A DNA stretch of 64,000 nucleotides from Rhynchopus sp. YZ270_cl-10 (GCA_964035575.1 OZ037838.1:992001-1056000), one strand, 5' to 3'. Shown: positions 18,602-30,685, counted from the first letter of the stretch. The notes: a model not told the origin generated them from the letters alone. Numbers and translations are program-made.

Positions 18602-18638
18602 GGTGACTAAGCACGTGAGGCCTAGGTTCATCTTAGTA
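18602..18638 (+). repeat. Hairpin element H1, diverged copy
   Basis: GGTGACTAAGCACGTGAGGC then CTAGGTTCATCTTAGTAA. The stem is weaker than in other copies. Confidence 0.45.
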
Positions 18639-19026
18639 ATTTTTTGTCGGGGGAATTGCTTTGGTTTGGGTTGGTTTGGTTTAATCCAGGATCTGGGTGG
18701 ACATTAGGACAGCCCCATCCAGGATAAACCAGTACGGTGTGTACTCCAGAATTTTATTTTTTCTTTTTTTATCTGTCTCATCCCTTCTTGGCACTGCATG
18801 TCGTGTGCAATGCTTGTTGGGTACAAAATCGACACTTTGCAACGTTGTTCACTTTTTTCCTCTAAGAACGTATTCAAAAGAAGAAGTGAAAGATGGAAAA
18901 TAAGACAAGTTCTTCCCGTTTTGACAGAATGACAACAAACACCCGGTTCTTTTTGTATAAGGTTGCTTAACAACCAGAGGCTTCGGTCATCTACAAACCC
19001 TTCATTTATCTGCTCAAATTAGCGAC

Positions 19027-19425
19027 TCAGAGCTCCATTTTTGCCTCTCCCATACTGCGAAATGGGCAGAGGCAACTTTTCCACGTGCGCAGCAAGTCAA
19101 AGCGATGGTCGTTGTCAATGTGGCATGTCTTACAATAGGCCAGGAGTGATGCAAGCAGTCTGTGTTCGGAGGAGTCATTTTGGCCTTCCCATCTCTTCAG
19201 ATGCCTACATGGTTTCTGCAGTCGCTTTCGCCATCTCGACGTACCGTCTTCACGCTGATCCTGGGGACTATTTCTCTTGTTCTCGCTTCCTCCATACCAC
19301 CTCAGGTGGTACTGTGCAGTCTTCATCGCCAACTCAAACACCGCGCATGTCAACGTTTGCGGGTTTGACACCACAGACACGTACCCAAAGACGTCGGTCA
19401 CTGCAGCGAGCTGCGCTTTAAACAT
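19027..19425 (-). CDS. Possible small minus-strand ORF
   Basis: 132 aa if started at the ATG near 19425 (MFKAQLAAVTDVFGYVSVVS). Amino-acid composition is protein-like and there is a Cys/His cluster (CKTCHIDNDH), but no family is recognised, it is shorter than most genes here, and other frames are also open. It could be a gene fragment. Confidence 0.25.
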   Translation of the reverse strand: MFKAQLAAVTDVFGYVSVVSNPQTLTCAVFELAMKTAQYHLRWYGGSENKRNSPQDQREDGTSRWRKRLQKPCRHLKRWEGQNDSSEHRLLASLLAYCKTCHIDNDHRFDLLRTWKSCLCPFRSMGEAKMEL

Positions 19426-19517
19426 CGAGTTCTGGAAGTCGTTCCTCACACTGGGCACCTAAACACCCTGTGTTCGCAATGATCCCCGTTCATCCGATGA
19501 GTGGCGGGAGTAGCACA

Positions 19518-19740
19518 TATGGTTCTTATACCAATTTGTCGGCGCGACGAAGGTGAACAAATAACAACAAATGGTTCTTATACCAATTTGTTGGAGTGGC
19601 GCAGGTGTAGAAGGGCAAAAAATGGTTCTTATACCATTTGTCGGCGTGACGAAGGTGAACAAATAACAAATGGTTCTTATACCAATTTGTTGGAGCGGCG
19701 AAGGTGTGTAAAATGGCAAAAAATGGTTCTTATACCAATG
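19518..19740 (+). repeat. Higher-order tandem repeat
   Basis: Five ~50-nt units, each beginning ATGGTTCTTATACCAATTTG (with TGGT/ACCA palindromic arms). They alternate between type A (TCGGCG-GACGAAGGTGAACAAATAAC) and type B (TTGGAG-GGCG-AGGTGT...GGCAAAAA), giving A-B-A-B-A' with a ~103-nt period. The last unit is truncated. Confidence 0.8.
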
Positions 19741-19778
19741 TCCTCGTACGACGGAGAAGCGTCGTGACCGTGAGTATC

Positions 19779-19842
19779 AGATGTAAACCACAAAAATGGA
19801 TGTAGGACTGAATGGTTGGGTGTCCATCCCCGGTACAGCCGG
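19779..19842 (+). repeat. Dispersed repeat, partner of 590-650
   Basis: Core ATGGATGTAGGACTG-ATGGTTGGGTGTCC matches 590-650 with few substitutions. Confidence 0.55.
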
Positions 19843-20097
19843 CCTTTCCACCACCCACCACTCCAGGGTATTTTTTCTCCCCTCCTTTCCTCCTACCCCA
19901 CGGTTTTATTTTCTTTTGCCGTGCTTCGCACTTCACTTGCACCCTGTCACCTGGGGAACCGAACCGAACCGAATCCATTTCTCGACTCAAAAGGAACAGA
20001 AGCGCAAAACCCCCCACCCCTCACACCCCACCCCCATCCCCAACCTCTCCAACGGGGTGCTGACACAATGCGGAGATAGTGCGTGTTTCTATCCTAA

Positions 20098-23000
20098 ATG
20101 GCCGCACCCGAAATCGTTGCAGAATGGACTGCAGGCGGCAAGCGGACGAACCAAGTAGAGGCTTGCTTAGGTGACGTGCTGGAGGGGCTATGGAAGGTGT
20201 CGAAGGAGAACAGGAAGGAGATGGACTTGAGGGAGATGGAGGACTCCGACGGCTCTTCTGAGAGCGATGCGCCGTCTTCGCCGCAGGGCTGCACATCGGC
20301 AGGGTATGAAGATAAGATAACGCTGGTGCAGCTGAAGGCACTGCAACGGGTGTTCATCACTGATGATGGGAGGGAACGGTGTCTCAGCGAGCATGAGTTT
20401 GTGCATGGCTTTTCGAATGTGCTCGGCAGCATGCTCTCGAAGCGGAAGCTGCGCAAGTGGTTTTCGTACATCGATGCGCGAGGCACGCAGCGTGTCGACT
20501 GGAATGGGTTCAGTACCTATATATTGCTCGAAGCGCAGCAGCGTGTTCTGAAAGACTCTGTTCAGTCTGAATACGTCGGGCAGAGCAACCCGACTGCAAA
20601 GGACGTTGATGTGCACCACTCCGACATCATCACGCTGATCCTGGTGCACCCACGGAACGGAAGGTATGCTTTGTGGGTCATGGGGTCTTTTTGTCTGGAT
20701 TTGACTTCATTGTTGTGCATTGAGGATCTAAGACTGTTCTTCGTTGAGCAAGATGCGTTCAGTGTTATGTTTTTCTTTGTGCGCTTTTGAGGCGAAAGGT
20801 GTTGGCATTGTTTTGTTTCCGTTGTTTTGGTTTAAAACACCCTATTCTATTTCCACAGATACTACACCTTCTCGCGGGACGGTACAGTGAAGCTGTGGAG
20901 TGCTGCCGACCTGCAGCACGAACGTGTCCTATATAACGGCACCTCGTGGATCTCGGATGCGTGCTTCATGAAGGGCGCAAGCCGTATCATTCTGTGCTCT
21001 ACGGACCGGAAGCTGTGTGTGCTAGACTCCACCAGCGGGGAGATCCTGCGAGCCTTCGTCGGGCGCGCCCATGCTAAGCAGGATGTGCGAGAGTCGATGC
21101 ACCTCCGCAATCTACAGGACCGTCGGAAGTACGGCGTGGCACTGGACATGGAGAAGGCGTGGGGCGACGGCGCACCCGCTGCGAAACAGTGCAAGACGGA
21201 TAGGACCACTTCGTTTGCGGACTTCAAACAGCAGATGGAGCAGAGCCATAAGGACCGCACCAAGAAGCGCAAGATCGAAGTAACTGCACTGAAGGACCTG
21301 ACAGAGCCGCCAACGGCACTGGACTGCTTTGTGTCGGAGGCTGGGCAGGAGAGTGTACTGCTAGGACTCCGCAACGGGCGCATGCAGCTCTACAACCTGT
21401 CCTCCGCACTCTCGGGCACACGCACCGTGCTGCACCTCACATACGACTACCAGGCGCACGGCTCCAAAGCCGCCCCCTCCTCTGCAGCCGCCATCACAAA
21501 GATCCGCCTCTCCAAATACCTCCAGTCTGCCATCACGGGCTCCTGGGATGGTACCGTGCGCGTCACAAACCTAGATACAGGATCCGCAGTGCGCGAGCTC
21601 TGTGGCCACGCGAAGTCCGTCTTCTCTTTGGATTGGTCCGAAACACTAAAGGTAATAGCCACCTGCGGGACAGAACGCCACGTCTTGATATGGAACCCAT
21701 TCATCAAGAAACCTGTGTTTTCTTTGCAGGGACATACGGCAAGTTTGTTGCATGTTCAGTTCCATGATCAGGACAACCAGATTGTGACGGCGGGGTATGA
21801 CCGGTGTGTCAAGGTGTGGGATGTGCGGACATTCCGATGCATGCAGACGCTGTGGGATACGGGGCAGGGCACGCAGGGTGAGCACCGCCACCTGGCGCTG
21901 TCGTACGATGCAGGGCGGCACACCATTGTAACGGGCACGACGTATCCTTCTGCCTTCCCGATGCGCTCCACCTCTGCCCTGCGACCCACGACCACCTTCG
22001 AGGGGCACTCTGCACAGTGCCTGGGGCTCTTCGCGGCAGGCTCCCACGAGAGCAAGCCCCTCCTCGTCAGCGTCGATGCCGAGATGGTCGTCGTATGGGA
22101 GGCGTGGACGGGTGTGCGCCTCTTTGGCTTCAACGCTGTGCGCATGATGCCAGACACATCCACACGCATCACAGCCGTCGCAGTAGACGAGCCAAAACGC
22201 CGTCTCTTCACCGGTGCCCACGACGGCACGCTCATGCAGTGGAACTACATCAACGGGCAGCCCCTGGGTGACTTCGAGAAGACCTCCTCAGAGCAGGTCA
22301 AATGCCTCTGCCAATGCAGCGACAGGGGCACCCTCGCAACGGCCTTCGTGCTCTCCGCAGTGGGTGACAAACTCAACGGCTTTGCAGACGAACCAAAACC
22401 CACCGTCAAACAGCAGTCCACCTTCACAACAGACAAACAGCCGCACTCACCGCAGAACACCGAAGCCGGGGAGCCCAGCCCGCTTGCGATTCAGTGCGTA
22501 GGGAGGCTCGACCGCCGCGTCGCGCTGGGTCTGAACAACGGTGCGATCGTTGTATACAACGTGCAGACGCAGAACCAAGAGGGAAGTGTACTGCACTTCT
22601 CTCGCGTCCTTCAGCATCCACAGCTTCGGAGACGGGCGGAGCTGGAGCGTCTGCGGCGGAAGCCTTATCGGGTCGACGCGATTGTGTCGTTAAGTTCCCT
22701 CATCCCCGATGTGATTGCTGTGAGCACGAGCGACGGCTTCCTTGAGTTTTGGAACGTCCTGACAAAGCGCCTGGTACACCTCTGCCAGGTACGGTGCGCG
22801 CCTGCTGGGAGCGTGCAGGCACCACCTTCCCCTTCCCCTTCCCCTCGACCGCATACACCTGTCCCTACGTCACCACGACGTTCCCCACGCGCAGGCCCCG
22901 TGCGCAAGAAGAGCACCGTCTCCATTCTCCTGAAGGACCACGCAGCTGTGACACACCTCGCCACCAACACCACCCACAGCACGCTCATCGCCGGCACCGA

Positions 23001-24562
23001 GCACGGTGCCATTGCCGTCCTCAACCTCACCCCCCTCTCCACAGGGAACCCCATCCGCGATGGGACCGGCTTCCAAGCGCACACCCACAGCATCACCAGC
23101 CTCGCATGGCTCAGTGCAGGAGGCGGGCTCATCGCATCCTCCTCCGCAGACTGCAGTGTGAAGCTGCATCATGAGAGCGGCCTTTTGGTGGGCCTCTTTG
23201 GGGTCCACAAATGGAAGATCAAGGATATGGACACATGGCAAACGAAGGTGCCTGCTGCGCCGTGTAGTGTAGATGTGCTTCCGGTGGATGTTGAGGAGAG
23301 TCCCATCGAGGTCCCCGATGTACATCATTCCGAGAGCGGGACGGAGGTTGGGGAGGATGACGCGTCATCTTCACATACGGGGCGGTCGCAGCAGTCAGAG
23401 GGCTTTCTTCCATTCCCCCTTAAGTACCCGACGGCCGCATGCTACCAGAAGACGACAACCTTTGCCCACGCTGCGTCGTCCAGTGGCAAGGTAGGCACGC
23501 TAGCAGGCACCACGCAGGTGCCTGTGATCCCTTCCCTAGGTGCGCTCCCGGAGAACGTCATCTCACCACCCGAGACGCCACGTCGCGCGCAGACGCAAGG
23601 CTCGCTCTCAGCGCGCATGGTGCAAGAGGCAAGAAGGGCAGGACCACAGCCGCCACAGACAGCGCGCAAGAATGGTATGCAGTCAATGCGTTTTTTTAAG
23701 GTCCTCTAGGTGGTATTGTTTTCGGGGGCTTCTGCGGTTCTGAGAATCAAAAACCGAAAAAAACAGTATTTGTTATGAGTGTCTGGGTCCCCTCCCCTCC
23801 TACCCCTTACGCCCTACCCCTCCCCATGGAACCCCCCCCTTTTCAGACTCCGTCTCTGTCTTCTGCGGTAGCGACGACGCCTTCGACCCTCGAAGCGTGC
23901 TTGGCCCTCACATCTCCTTTCAGAGGGCCTCACGCACCTCCTTTGTACGCGCACACCGCCCTGGGAGCGCTGCACACGAGCGGAAGAAGCGGCACAACCG
24001 CGCCCCGCCAACAGTGGACACCCGGCAGGACGTGATGCCGACCGTGTTCGATGCCTTCGACTCGCTGCGGGCAGAATCGCCACGGCGGGTTTTGAGCGTG
24101 GTTTCGGCACCACAGGAGCCGACACCGAAGAAGGTGGGGCTGACTGCGGAGCAGCTGGAGGCGAAGATCGCGAAACTGGGCACCGGGGTGCGGAAGGGGG
24201 GAGTTGTGCGGGATAGGTCAAAACGGCTGCGCCGAGAGGAGGTGACACTGCACAAACAGCTCCAAGAGTCTGCCAGCGAGCGCCGCCGAGACGGCAACGT
24301 CATGCGCTGTGGCGTCTGGAACACCCTCCAATGCCTCTCACCAGGGCAGGCCAAGCCGCCCCCCTCCTTCCACAGCAACGCCTCTTCAGCGCGCCCCGAC
24401 GCCAAAAAATGGCGTTCCTGCCGTCTCTGCCGCGACTGGGAAACAACAGAGGAAAAGCTAGACCGTACTCGAGGGCTATCCAAACCAAGCGACGTCCGGA
24501 AAAACGCAAACACCACAATAAAATGGGCGAACAGCGACCTCCACTCTGAAGGTATAAGATAA
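20098..24562 (+). CDS. EF-hand/WD40 repeat protein (WDR49/WDR64-like), three exons
   Basis: Exons 20098-20663, 20859-23674 and 23847-24562 join in frame (phases 2 and 1) to 1365 aa. Introns of 195 and 172 nt both start GTATGC and end CACAG / TTTCAG. Residues ~81-147 hold two degenerate EF-hand-like segments (RVFITDDGRERCLSEHEFV; FSYIDARGTQRVDWNGF). A WD40 array follows through most of exon 2, with clear blades YYTFSRDGTVKLWS, AITGSWDGTVRV, VIATCGTERHVLIWNPF, IVTAGYDRCVKVWDV, LFTGAHDGTLMQWNY and IASSSADCSVKLHHE. The C-terminus is basic and low in complexity. This order matches the WDR49/WDR64/WDY group, tied in animals and protists to cilia. The splice at YYTFSRDG restores a continuous blade, which supports the first intron strongly. 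Confidence 0.85.
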
Positions 24563-25039
24563 GAGGAGAAAAAGGGGGTGTAGCACTGTATGTTATTCTG
24601 TTAAAAAGGATGGGTGTTGTGTGGTCGGTGTTGTGTCTGGCTATTTTTTTTTTTTTTTTGGTAAGGGTACTCACACTTTTTCTTTTGTTTCTTGTCCTTG
24701 GGTTTCCCAAAAATCCGAGCGGGCGGGCGGGAAAAAAAAAGTGAAGCAAAAAAAAAAAAAAGTGGAGGAAAAAAAAAGTGAAGGGGGAAAAAAAACCTGT
24801 GCGGTATTTTTCCGCCCAAGAGGGCGTTTTGTTGCAGTTCCGAGTCAATCCCGGCTTGTGGTGGGGGATATTCGGAAAAATGGACAAAATTTCAGTGACT
24901 TAAATTTTTGCAAAATATGAACCCATACTCGTAAACAAGGGTCATTTTCAGTCTAATTCTGGGAATTTTCCGGAAAATTCGGAAAATTCCGACATTTGGA
25001 AGCAATTTTTTCCCCTGAAAAAAGTGGGTGTTCAGCCCC

Positions 25040-25310
25040 AAAACGTACCACGGGTGGCATTTCCGGAACCCGTCCGCGCTGTGGTGGCCAGGGTGGGGTC
25101 ACTTTACCGAAATGGCCAAATTCTTGGTTTTGGTCAAAATCCATGTAGGGAAATCCCAAATCCAGATTTTCTCTCCCTGATCCTCGGCGTCAAAATACGA
25201 AAGTGCCCGAAAACACCGGCATTTGCATTTCCGGAATCCGTCCGTTGTGTGATGGGGTCAATTTTCCAAAATGGACAAGTTTTTGGTTTTGGTCAAAACC
25301 CGTCAGTGTA
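25040..25310 (+). repeat. Diverged direct repeat pair
   Basis: Two ~85-nt paragraphs, each with CATTTCCGGAA-CCGTCCG, a GGGGTCA stretch and TTGGTTTTGGTCAAAA, at ~25058-25142 and ~25224-25306. A similar pattern, with ACCACGTTTTAGACCCCCAC and GATGCTCAAAAGTGCCAA, recurs at ~27720-27832 and ~28110-28228. Confidence 0.6.
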
Positions 25311-25575
25311 AGGTAAAGGGGAGCCGAGTGTTCGCCTGTAGAACTGATAGAAAAAAGGCAGCGCCGCAGGCGCACTTTACCAACTTTTTTTACTCGTGCC
25401 ATTTTCTTTTGATTGCACGAGCCGATTGCTCTCCGCCGTGGGGCTCAGATTGGAGCGTGCAGTTCTCTACCTTGTGGGGATGTTGCAGTAGTCAGCAACA
25501 CAGCGCCGCAGGCGCACGGTACGCTACTTTTTCCTTTTTTGAAAACTTGCACGGTGGCCCATTCCTACCCTTAGG

Positions 25576-25718
25576 GTAGGGTCCGCGGGGGGTACCCCAT
25601 GGGGTACCCCCCAGACTACCCCATGGGGTACCCCATGGGGTACCCCCCAAATCTGAGGGGTACCCCATGGGGTACCCCCCAGACTACCCCCGGGGGTACC
25701 CCATGGGGTACCCCCGGT
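25576..25718. repeat. GGGGTACCCC palindrome array, left
   Basis: Dense run of GGGGTACCCC palindromes, often paired as GGGGTACCCCATGGGGTACC, interspersed with CAGACTACC and AGGGTCCGCGG. Same units as 28300-28600. Confidence 0.75.
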
Positions 25719-26038
25719 ACAGGTACACAGGTACACAGGTACACAGGTACACAGGTACACAGGTACACAGGTACACAGGTACACAGGTACACAGGTACAC
25801 AGGTACACAGGTACACAGGTACACAGGTACACAGGTACACAGGTACACAGGTACACAGGTACACAGGTACACAGGTACACAGGTACACAGGTACACAGGT
25901 ACACAGGTACACAGGTACACAGGTACACAGGTACACAGGTACACAGGTACACAGGTACACAGGTACACAGGTACACAGGTACACAGGTACACAGGTACAC
26001 AGGTACACAGGTACACAGGTACACAGGTACACAGGTAC
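25717..26038 (+). repeat. Octamer satellite (GGTACACA)n
   Basis: About 40 perfect head-to-tail copies of an 8-nt unit (GGTACACA in one register) over ~320 nt with no visible variants. Because 8 is not a multiple of 3 and no register creates a stop, all six frames stay open, producing spurious 130-170-aa ORFs of period eight residues (YTGTQVHR on +, VPVYLCTC on -). Confidence 0.95.
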
Positions 26039-28299
26039 AGCCAGAGTGCCAGAGTCAAGGGTCCGCGCGGGGTCCGCCCCCCGATGACATAACGAAGTAT
26101 CGCTTGAAAATACCGTTCAATATATGTTGCTTGGTGTGCATGAAGAAGGACACACAAGGTATATCAAACGATAAATCAATCAGATAAACGTTACATCATC
26201 GGAAAATTGTTGGCACCGCCCCCCTGTCTTCGTATTTATTACCCCGTCGACAGGCCAAACAGCGTTGGGCTCAGAAGAAGCAGTGCAAGACAGTCACTGG
26301 GGATCAACATGAGAACCAACTCCCAACAACACAGGCTACCGAAGTAGCAGGTGGGGTGTTGCGGGTGTTTGGGGTGAGAAAATCGATTTTGGTAAGTTGC
26401 AGCAGAACATTCTTAAGTTCGCACTAGTCGAGAGAGGCTTACCCGCTGCAGTGAAGCAGTGCACCCATTTAAGGGTGGAGAAGCGTGACACGCACATACA
26501 AGTATGTACGTTACTTCAACAAAGGCTGAATTCTGGTAATTCTAAGGGATGTGAATTCAGCCACCACGCAGGTAGTGTTTTAAGGTTCCTCGCTTTGTGC
26601 TACACAGCGGACTCATGACACAAAGGAGTTGCCCCCGCTCTCTTTCGCGCAAACTTAAGAAAATTCTGGAGTCACTACAACCTGGCGTGCGGGTACAGAT
26701 GCATTGCTTTGTTCTTTCCTCAAAGTCATATCTGATCTCTCGGGTCTGTACTAAAGTCAGTGTTTAGATAAGCATCCACTTGACTCGTTCTAACAACCGT
26801 TGAAATCTAGAACAAAACAATACACTGCCCCTTCTCACACCAAGCCGCCATGCTTCAAGAGCATGCCCTGGGCAAAAATTACTGTGACAAAAATTGGTTT
26901 TCTGGGGGAACGCGATATTTTCTTGTGCCTACTGTAGTCCTCCGCAAGAGCAGAGGACAGACTTTCCGGATCCCGAAGTCGAATTTTTTGCACTAGCTAT
27001 GCTCCCTGGGTTAAATGGCTATAGCAGTGACTGACTAAGAGTTTCATAATAATTGGGGCGGTCTATGGGGTGGGTTAATGGAAAAATTGGTTTAAAAACC
27101 CAACTTTTGCGGTCCCCACCCGGTTTGCAATAATTGCACCAGCTCTTCCATCGGCACTGTTTCGCTGTCACGATGAAGGGTCGTCGGTTCGGGTACCTGT
27201 TGAGAGAAATTGAGTGCAAAAGTAGAGACTACAACAAAAAAAATCAAACAAACAAACAAGAAGCCGCTCCGTACCTCTTCCATGCAAAAAAGAAAGTAAA
27301 AGACTGCCCTTCCTCAGTCCGGAAGTAGCACCTCATCCGGTTCCCTGACGTAAAAGAGTTGTAGAGGTTACGAGATGCCATGATAAAAAAGTAAAAGTGA
27401 CAATTTTGACAATAAAAATATGCTTCGATTTACATCCGAGCGGGACAAAGGCGAAAAGGGGGAGCGGGGGGGTGTAAAAACCGGGGCTTAAAAACATACC
27501 TTGCAGCACTCGCTCGGCCTACTCTCCAGGTACGAGAACATCACTGCACGAACAATCCCACTGATACTGATACCTGCATTCTATTTGTTGCCACATGGTA
27601 AAAATGACCAAAACTTCGACCAATTTTTTTTTTCTTCACAATTTGCTCATTGAGGCTTTGTATTTTTTGGGCCATTTATGACCCACCACGCCCGATTTTG
27701 GCGAGAAGAAAAAAAAATTTGGGTCAAAAATCGACGCGTCTTTGGTAAAATCACGACTTTTCGGGCGCGAAACCACGTTTTAGACCCCCACAGATGCTCA
27801 AAAGTGCCAAATTTTGCTTTTAATGGCCTCAAAGGATCACGGGAGCACCCCTCGTAATTACGAGGGCTCCCCACGCCGTGACGTCGTCATTGCGCGCGTA
27901 ATTTCCCACGTATGCGGGCGTGGTTGGTCATAAAATGGCCCAAAAACCCCAAACAAAACCTCAGATTGACCAAATCGAGGAAAAATTGTCAAGTCGAAAT
28001 TTCAGCCAAAATACGGTCATTTTGGTTATACCCCGCGGTGTATGCAGTAGCTAGAACACGTACACAGCTAAGTTCCTAAGCGATTTCCTTCACATTTTTC
28101 ATGAAAAATTGGTCAAAAATCGACTTGTCTTTGGTAAAAAAACCACGAAAAATCGGCTGCGCAAAACCACGTTTTAGACCCCCACAGATGCTCAAAAGTG
28201 CCAATTTTTGCTTTTAATGGCCTCAAATCGTCGAAATTAGGCCTATATAGGGCAAAAAAAAAATTTTTGAGAGTCCCTTTCCCTGGGAGGCAATAGCCA

Positions 28300-28610
28300 C
28301 CGGGTGTGCAGGGGGTACCCCGGGGGGTACCCCCCAGGGTCCGCGGGGGTACCCCATGGGGTACCCCCGCGGACCCTGAGGGGTACCCCATGGGGTACCC
28401 CCGCGGACCCTGGGGGGTACCCCTCGGGGTACCCCAAACCCCCCAAAGGGTACCCCGCGCGGACCCTACCCAACCCTGTGGGGTACCCCCTGGGGTAGCC
28501 CACGCGAGGGGGTACCCCCCGCGGACCCTACCCTGTGTGGTACCCTACCCTGCGGGGTACCCCTTTTGGGGGTACCCCCGGGGGTACCCCCAAAAGGGTC
28601 CGCTGGGCCA
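28300..28610. repeat. GGGGTACCCC palindrome array, right
   Basis: More than a dozen GGGGTACCCC or near variants with GGGTCCGCGG spacers. It resembles the left array but without an octamer block. Both arrays lie inside the 24665-28926 unit. Confidence 0.75.
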
Positions 28611-29144
28611 CCGTGTGGTTGTATTAGTGTAGACACCCGAGGATGAACTCCACTACTTGCCCGGCTACAACGTGCCAAATGCTCTGGTCGCATGACCACG
28701 GGGGGTCATCAACCTCCAAACCCCATTTTTCTCGGGGGTCACCATGTAGAACCCTGTGAAAATCCGGAGTTTTCTGGAAAAAATAATGGGGTGGACATGG
28801 TCCCACCCCGGTCCACCTTGGTGGAAACCCTGTACATTTTTTTTTTTTGCCCACTTTTTTTTTTTCCCCTCCCTGAAAAATCCGAGCGGGCGGGGACAAG
28901 AAACAAAAGAAAAAGTGAGAGTACCCTAAGTGGTGTTTGAAATTGGTTATGGTGGAATGTTGCGTACATTCGTTTCTCAAGTTTTTCTTCTATTTTCTTT
29001 TCTCCTTCTTGTGTCTATGTTTTGAAGGCTTCTACACCGACTTTAACCCTTTTCCTTCTCTTGTCATTATTTTTGGTGCACTGTCACAAGAGGGTTTTTG
29101 TATTTCAAGTCAACTTTGTATATTTTTTTTTTTTTTGCACAACA

Positions 29145-29884
29145 CAGGGTTTTATCCAGGATTCTGGGTTTTTGGGCCTCAGGGGGTACATTTCCCCCCC
29201 AAAAAAAAATGAAATTTTTACTAGTGCTTGATGTAATGAAGAAAATTTTTTCCCCCTGCGGGGAAAAAACTACGCTGATCTTCTCAAATTGTTCTCGCAC
29301 GGCTTCGTATGAGCCGTCCCGAAGTTGGTTCTCCGATTTGCCCGTCTCATGAACTTATCGATCCTACCATTGGCATAACTTCAACTGCCACGGCTACGTA
29401 CGGGAGTGTTTCTCACACGCAAACTTCAGTACGGAAGAGAAATCATTATCGCTGCAACTTGTTATCGCTGTTTTCGCAGTCCTGGCTGATAAGAGACAAG
29501 AGCTGAGGTATCTGCACGTTCACTTTGCTCTTAGACCGTCTGACCACAGCCTTGGTGTAACTTTGTCGGGTAAACCTATTACACCAATTGTCTGCTTAGA
29601 GTACCAGTCGCAAAAAACTTTGAGCAACTAGACATCATGTTTGTTGTCGTGGAGGGGTAGCATGGGGACACTGTCTAACCTTTTTTTTTTTTTTTGGCTT
29701 CTTTTGACCGAGCGAGCCAATTGCTCTCCACGGTGGGGTCACATGTGATATAGGACCTCCCTCCTATGTACCCCCAAAAGACAAAATGTACCCCCTGACA
29801 GGGGGTACATTTTTCAAAAAAAAATCTGGAAAAATCCTCAGGGGGTACAATGTACCCCCTGTACCCCCCCTGGATAAAACCCTG
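29145..29884. mobile_element. CAGGG-ended inverted-repeat element (MITE-like)
   Basis: The terminal inverted repeats CAGGGTTTTATCCAGG / CCTGGATAAAACCCTG are perfect over 16 nt (17 if the adjacent A/T is included). Internal palindromes include GGGGGTACA/TGTACCCCC. CAGGG ends suit the hAT group, as in the two elements below, but no 8-bp target duplication is visible (left GCACAACA, right TCAACAAA). No ORF; 740 nt. Confidence 0.55.
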
Positions 29885-30111
29885 TCAACAAAAACAGCGC
29901 TTTTACAAGCAATATGTTCATTGTGCTTTCAAACAACAGTTTTTTCTGTTTTTCTATTATTCCTACGAAGCTTGTTTTAAAAGGAGAAATAGTATTACCG
30001 GGTACGGCCAAATCATTCCTCAAACAGGAGGGATTGTGTAATCAACGCAACAACGTCACCTACCCTACTATTTTTTGCGCAGCTGAAGCTGTGCGATAAC
30101 GAATATGATAA

Positions 30112-30150
30112 GGTGACTAAGCACGAGAGGCTTAGGATCATCTTATAAAC
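30112..30150 (+). repeat. Hairpin element H1, copy 4
   Basis: Exact-consensus copy with full CTAAGC/GCTTAG stem, followed by CTTTCTTCTTTTTTT. Confidence 0.55.
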
Positions 30151-30530
30151 CTTTCTTCTTTTTTTACCGCACGTAGGTCAGTCGGAGCCCTTGCTGTTCT
30201 ATTAACCTGGTCCGTGTCATGCCAAAGGAACCCTCTAGGTCTTACCCCCTTAGGTGGGGTTCTAGTAGACACACAAATTATGGTGTGACACATGCCTCGA
30301 GTGTTACACTGAATGGCCAAATTTTTGAAGTTTTTTTGACGCATGGTGCATCAGGTCCTATCCCCTTCCTCTTACGGGGTGAGGGGTATCCCCAGCTGGG
30401 GTAACGCAAAAAGAAAAAGTATAGCGGAGCGTTCTCTTGGCTGACGCTAATACAACCAAAGTATTTCAAAAAAAAAAAGGGCGTTTTCTTTTTCTCCTTT
30501 TGGTAACCCAACCCCAATCCCTTTTTCTTA

Positions 30531-30567
30531 TGACACTCCGGGGGGTTTGATAACCCGTGGAGTGTCA
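30531..30567 (+). other. Strong isolated hairpin
   Basis: TGACACTCC pairs perfectly with GGAGTGTCA, enclosing GGGTT-TGAT-AACCC after a short internal loop. About 14 bp of stem in 37 nt, some 140 nt before the TatD start. Could be an RNA structure or a degenerate foldback; no T-run follows. Confidence 0.45.
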
Positions 30568-30624
30568 GTGCCTGAGTCTCAGAGGCATTTTGCACTATAT
30601 CAACTTCACATTTCTTGACAGAAA

Positions 30625-30685
30625 GTGGAGATTGCACAACTGTGGCAACACAACTGAGACAACTACACTACTCCAACAATTTATC
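30625..30685 (+). promoter_or_regulatory. R2 element just upstream of TatD
   Basis: Copy 2 of R2, ending 20 nt before the TatD ATG. See 13840 for the consensus. Confidence 0.45.

Larger units (their letters stand above)
18155..20097. other. Repeat-rich spacer
   Basis: Contains an RNA-like element copy (18205-18270), hairpin elements H1 at 18318-18356 and 18602-18638 with weaker relatives near 18405 and 18961, a possible minus-strand ORF (19027-19425), a higher-order tandem repeat (19518-19740) and a dispersed repeat (19779-19842). No convincing gene. Confidence 0.5.
24665..28926. mobile_element. Large non-autonomous DNA-transposon-like unit (PIF/Harbinger-like ends)
   Basis: The ends are ~33-nt terminal inverted repeats with one mismatch: left GGGTACTCACACTTTTTCTT..., right the reverse complement of GGGTACTCTCACTTTTTCTT.... 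They are flanked by TAA on both sides (24662-24664 and 28927-28929), which fits the 3-bp TWA target duplication of PIF/Harbinger. An AATCCGAGCGGGCGGG block lies just inside each end, in direct orientation. No transposase frame is seen. The interior holds repeated ~80-nt paragraphs, the octamer satellite and palindrome arrays. It could instead be two separate inverted copies of a short repeat. Confidence 0.5.

Noticed and set aside
24620-24890. Minus-strand Phe-rich frames
   Set aside because: Poly-A/poly-T tracts only; no amino-acid pattern of a real protein.
25524-26157. Long open frames of 138-166 aa on both strands with period-8 peptides
   Set aside because: They are a by-product of the octamer satellite, whose unit contains no stop in any register.
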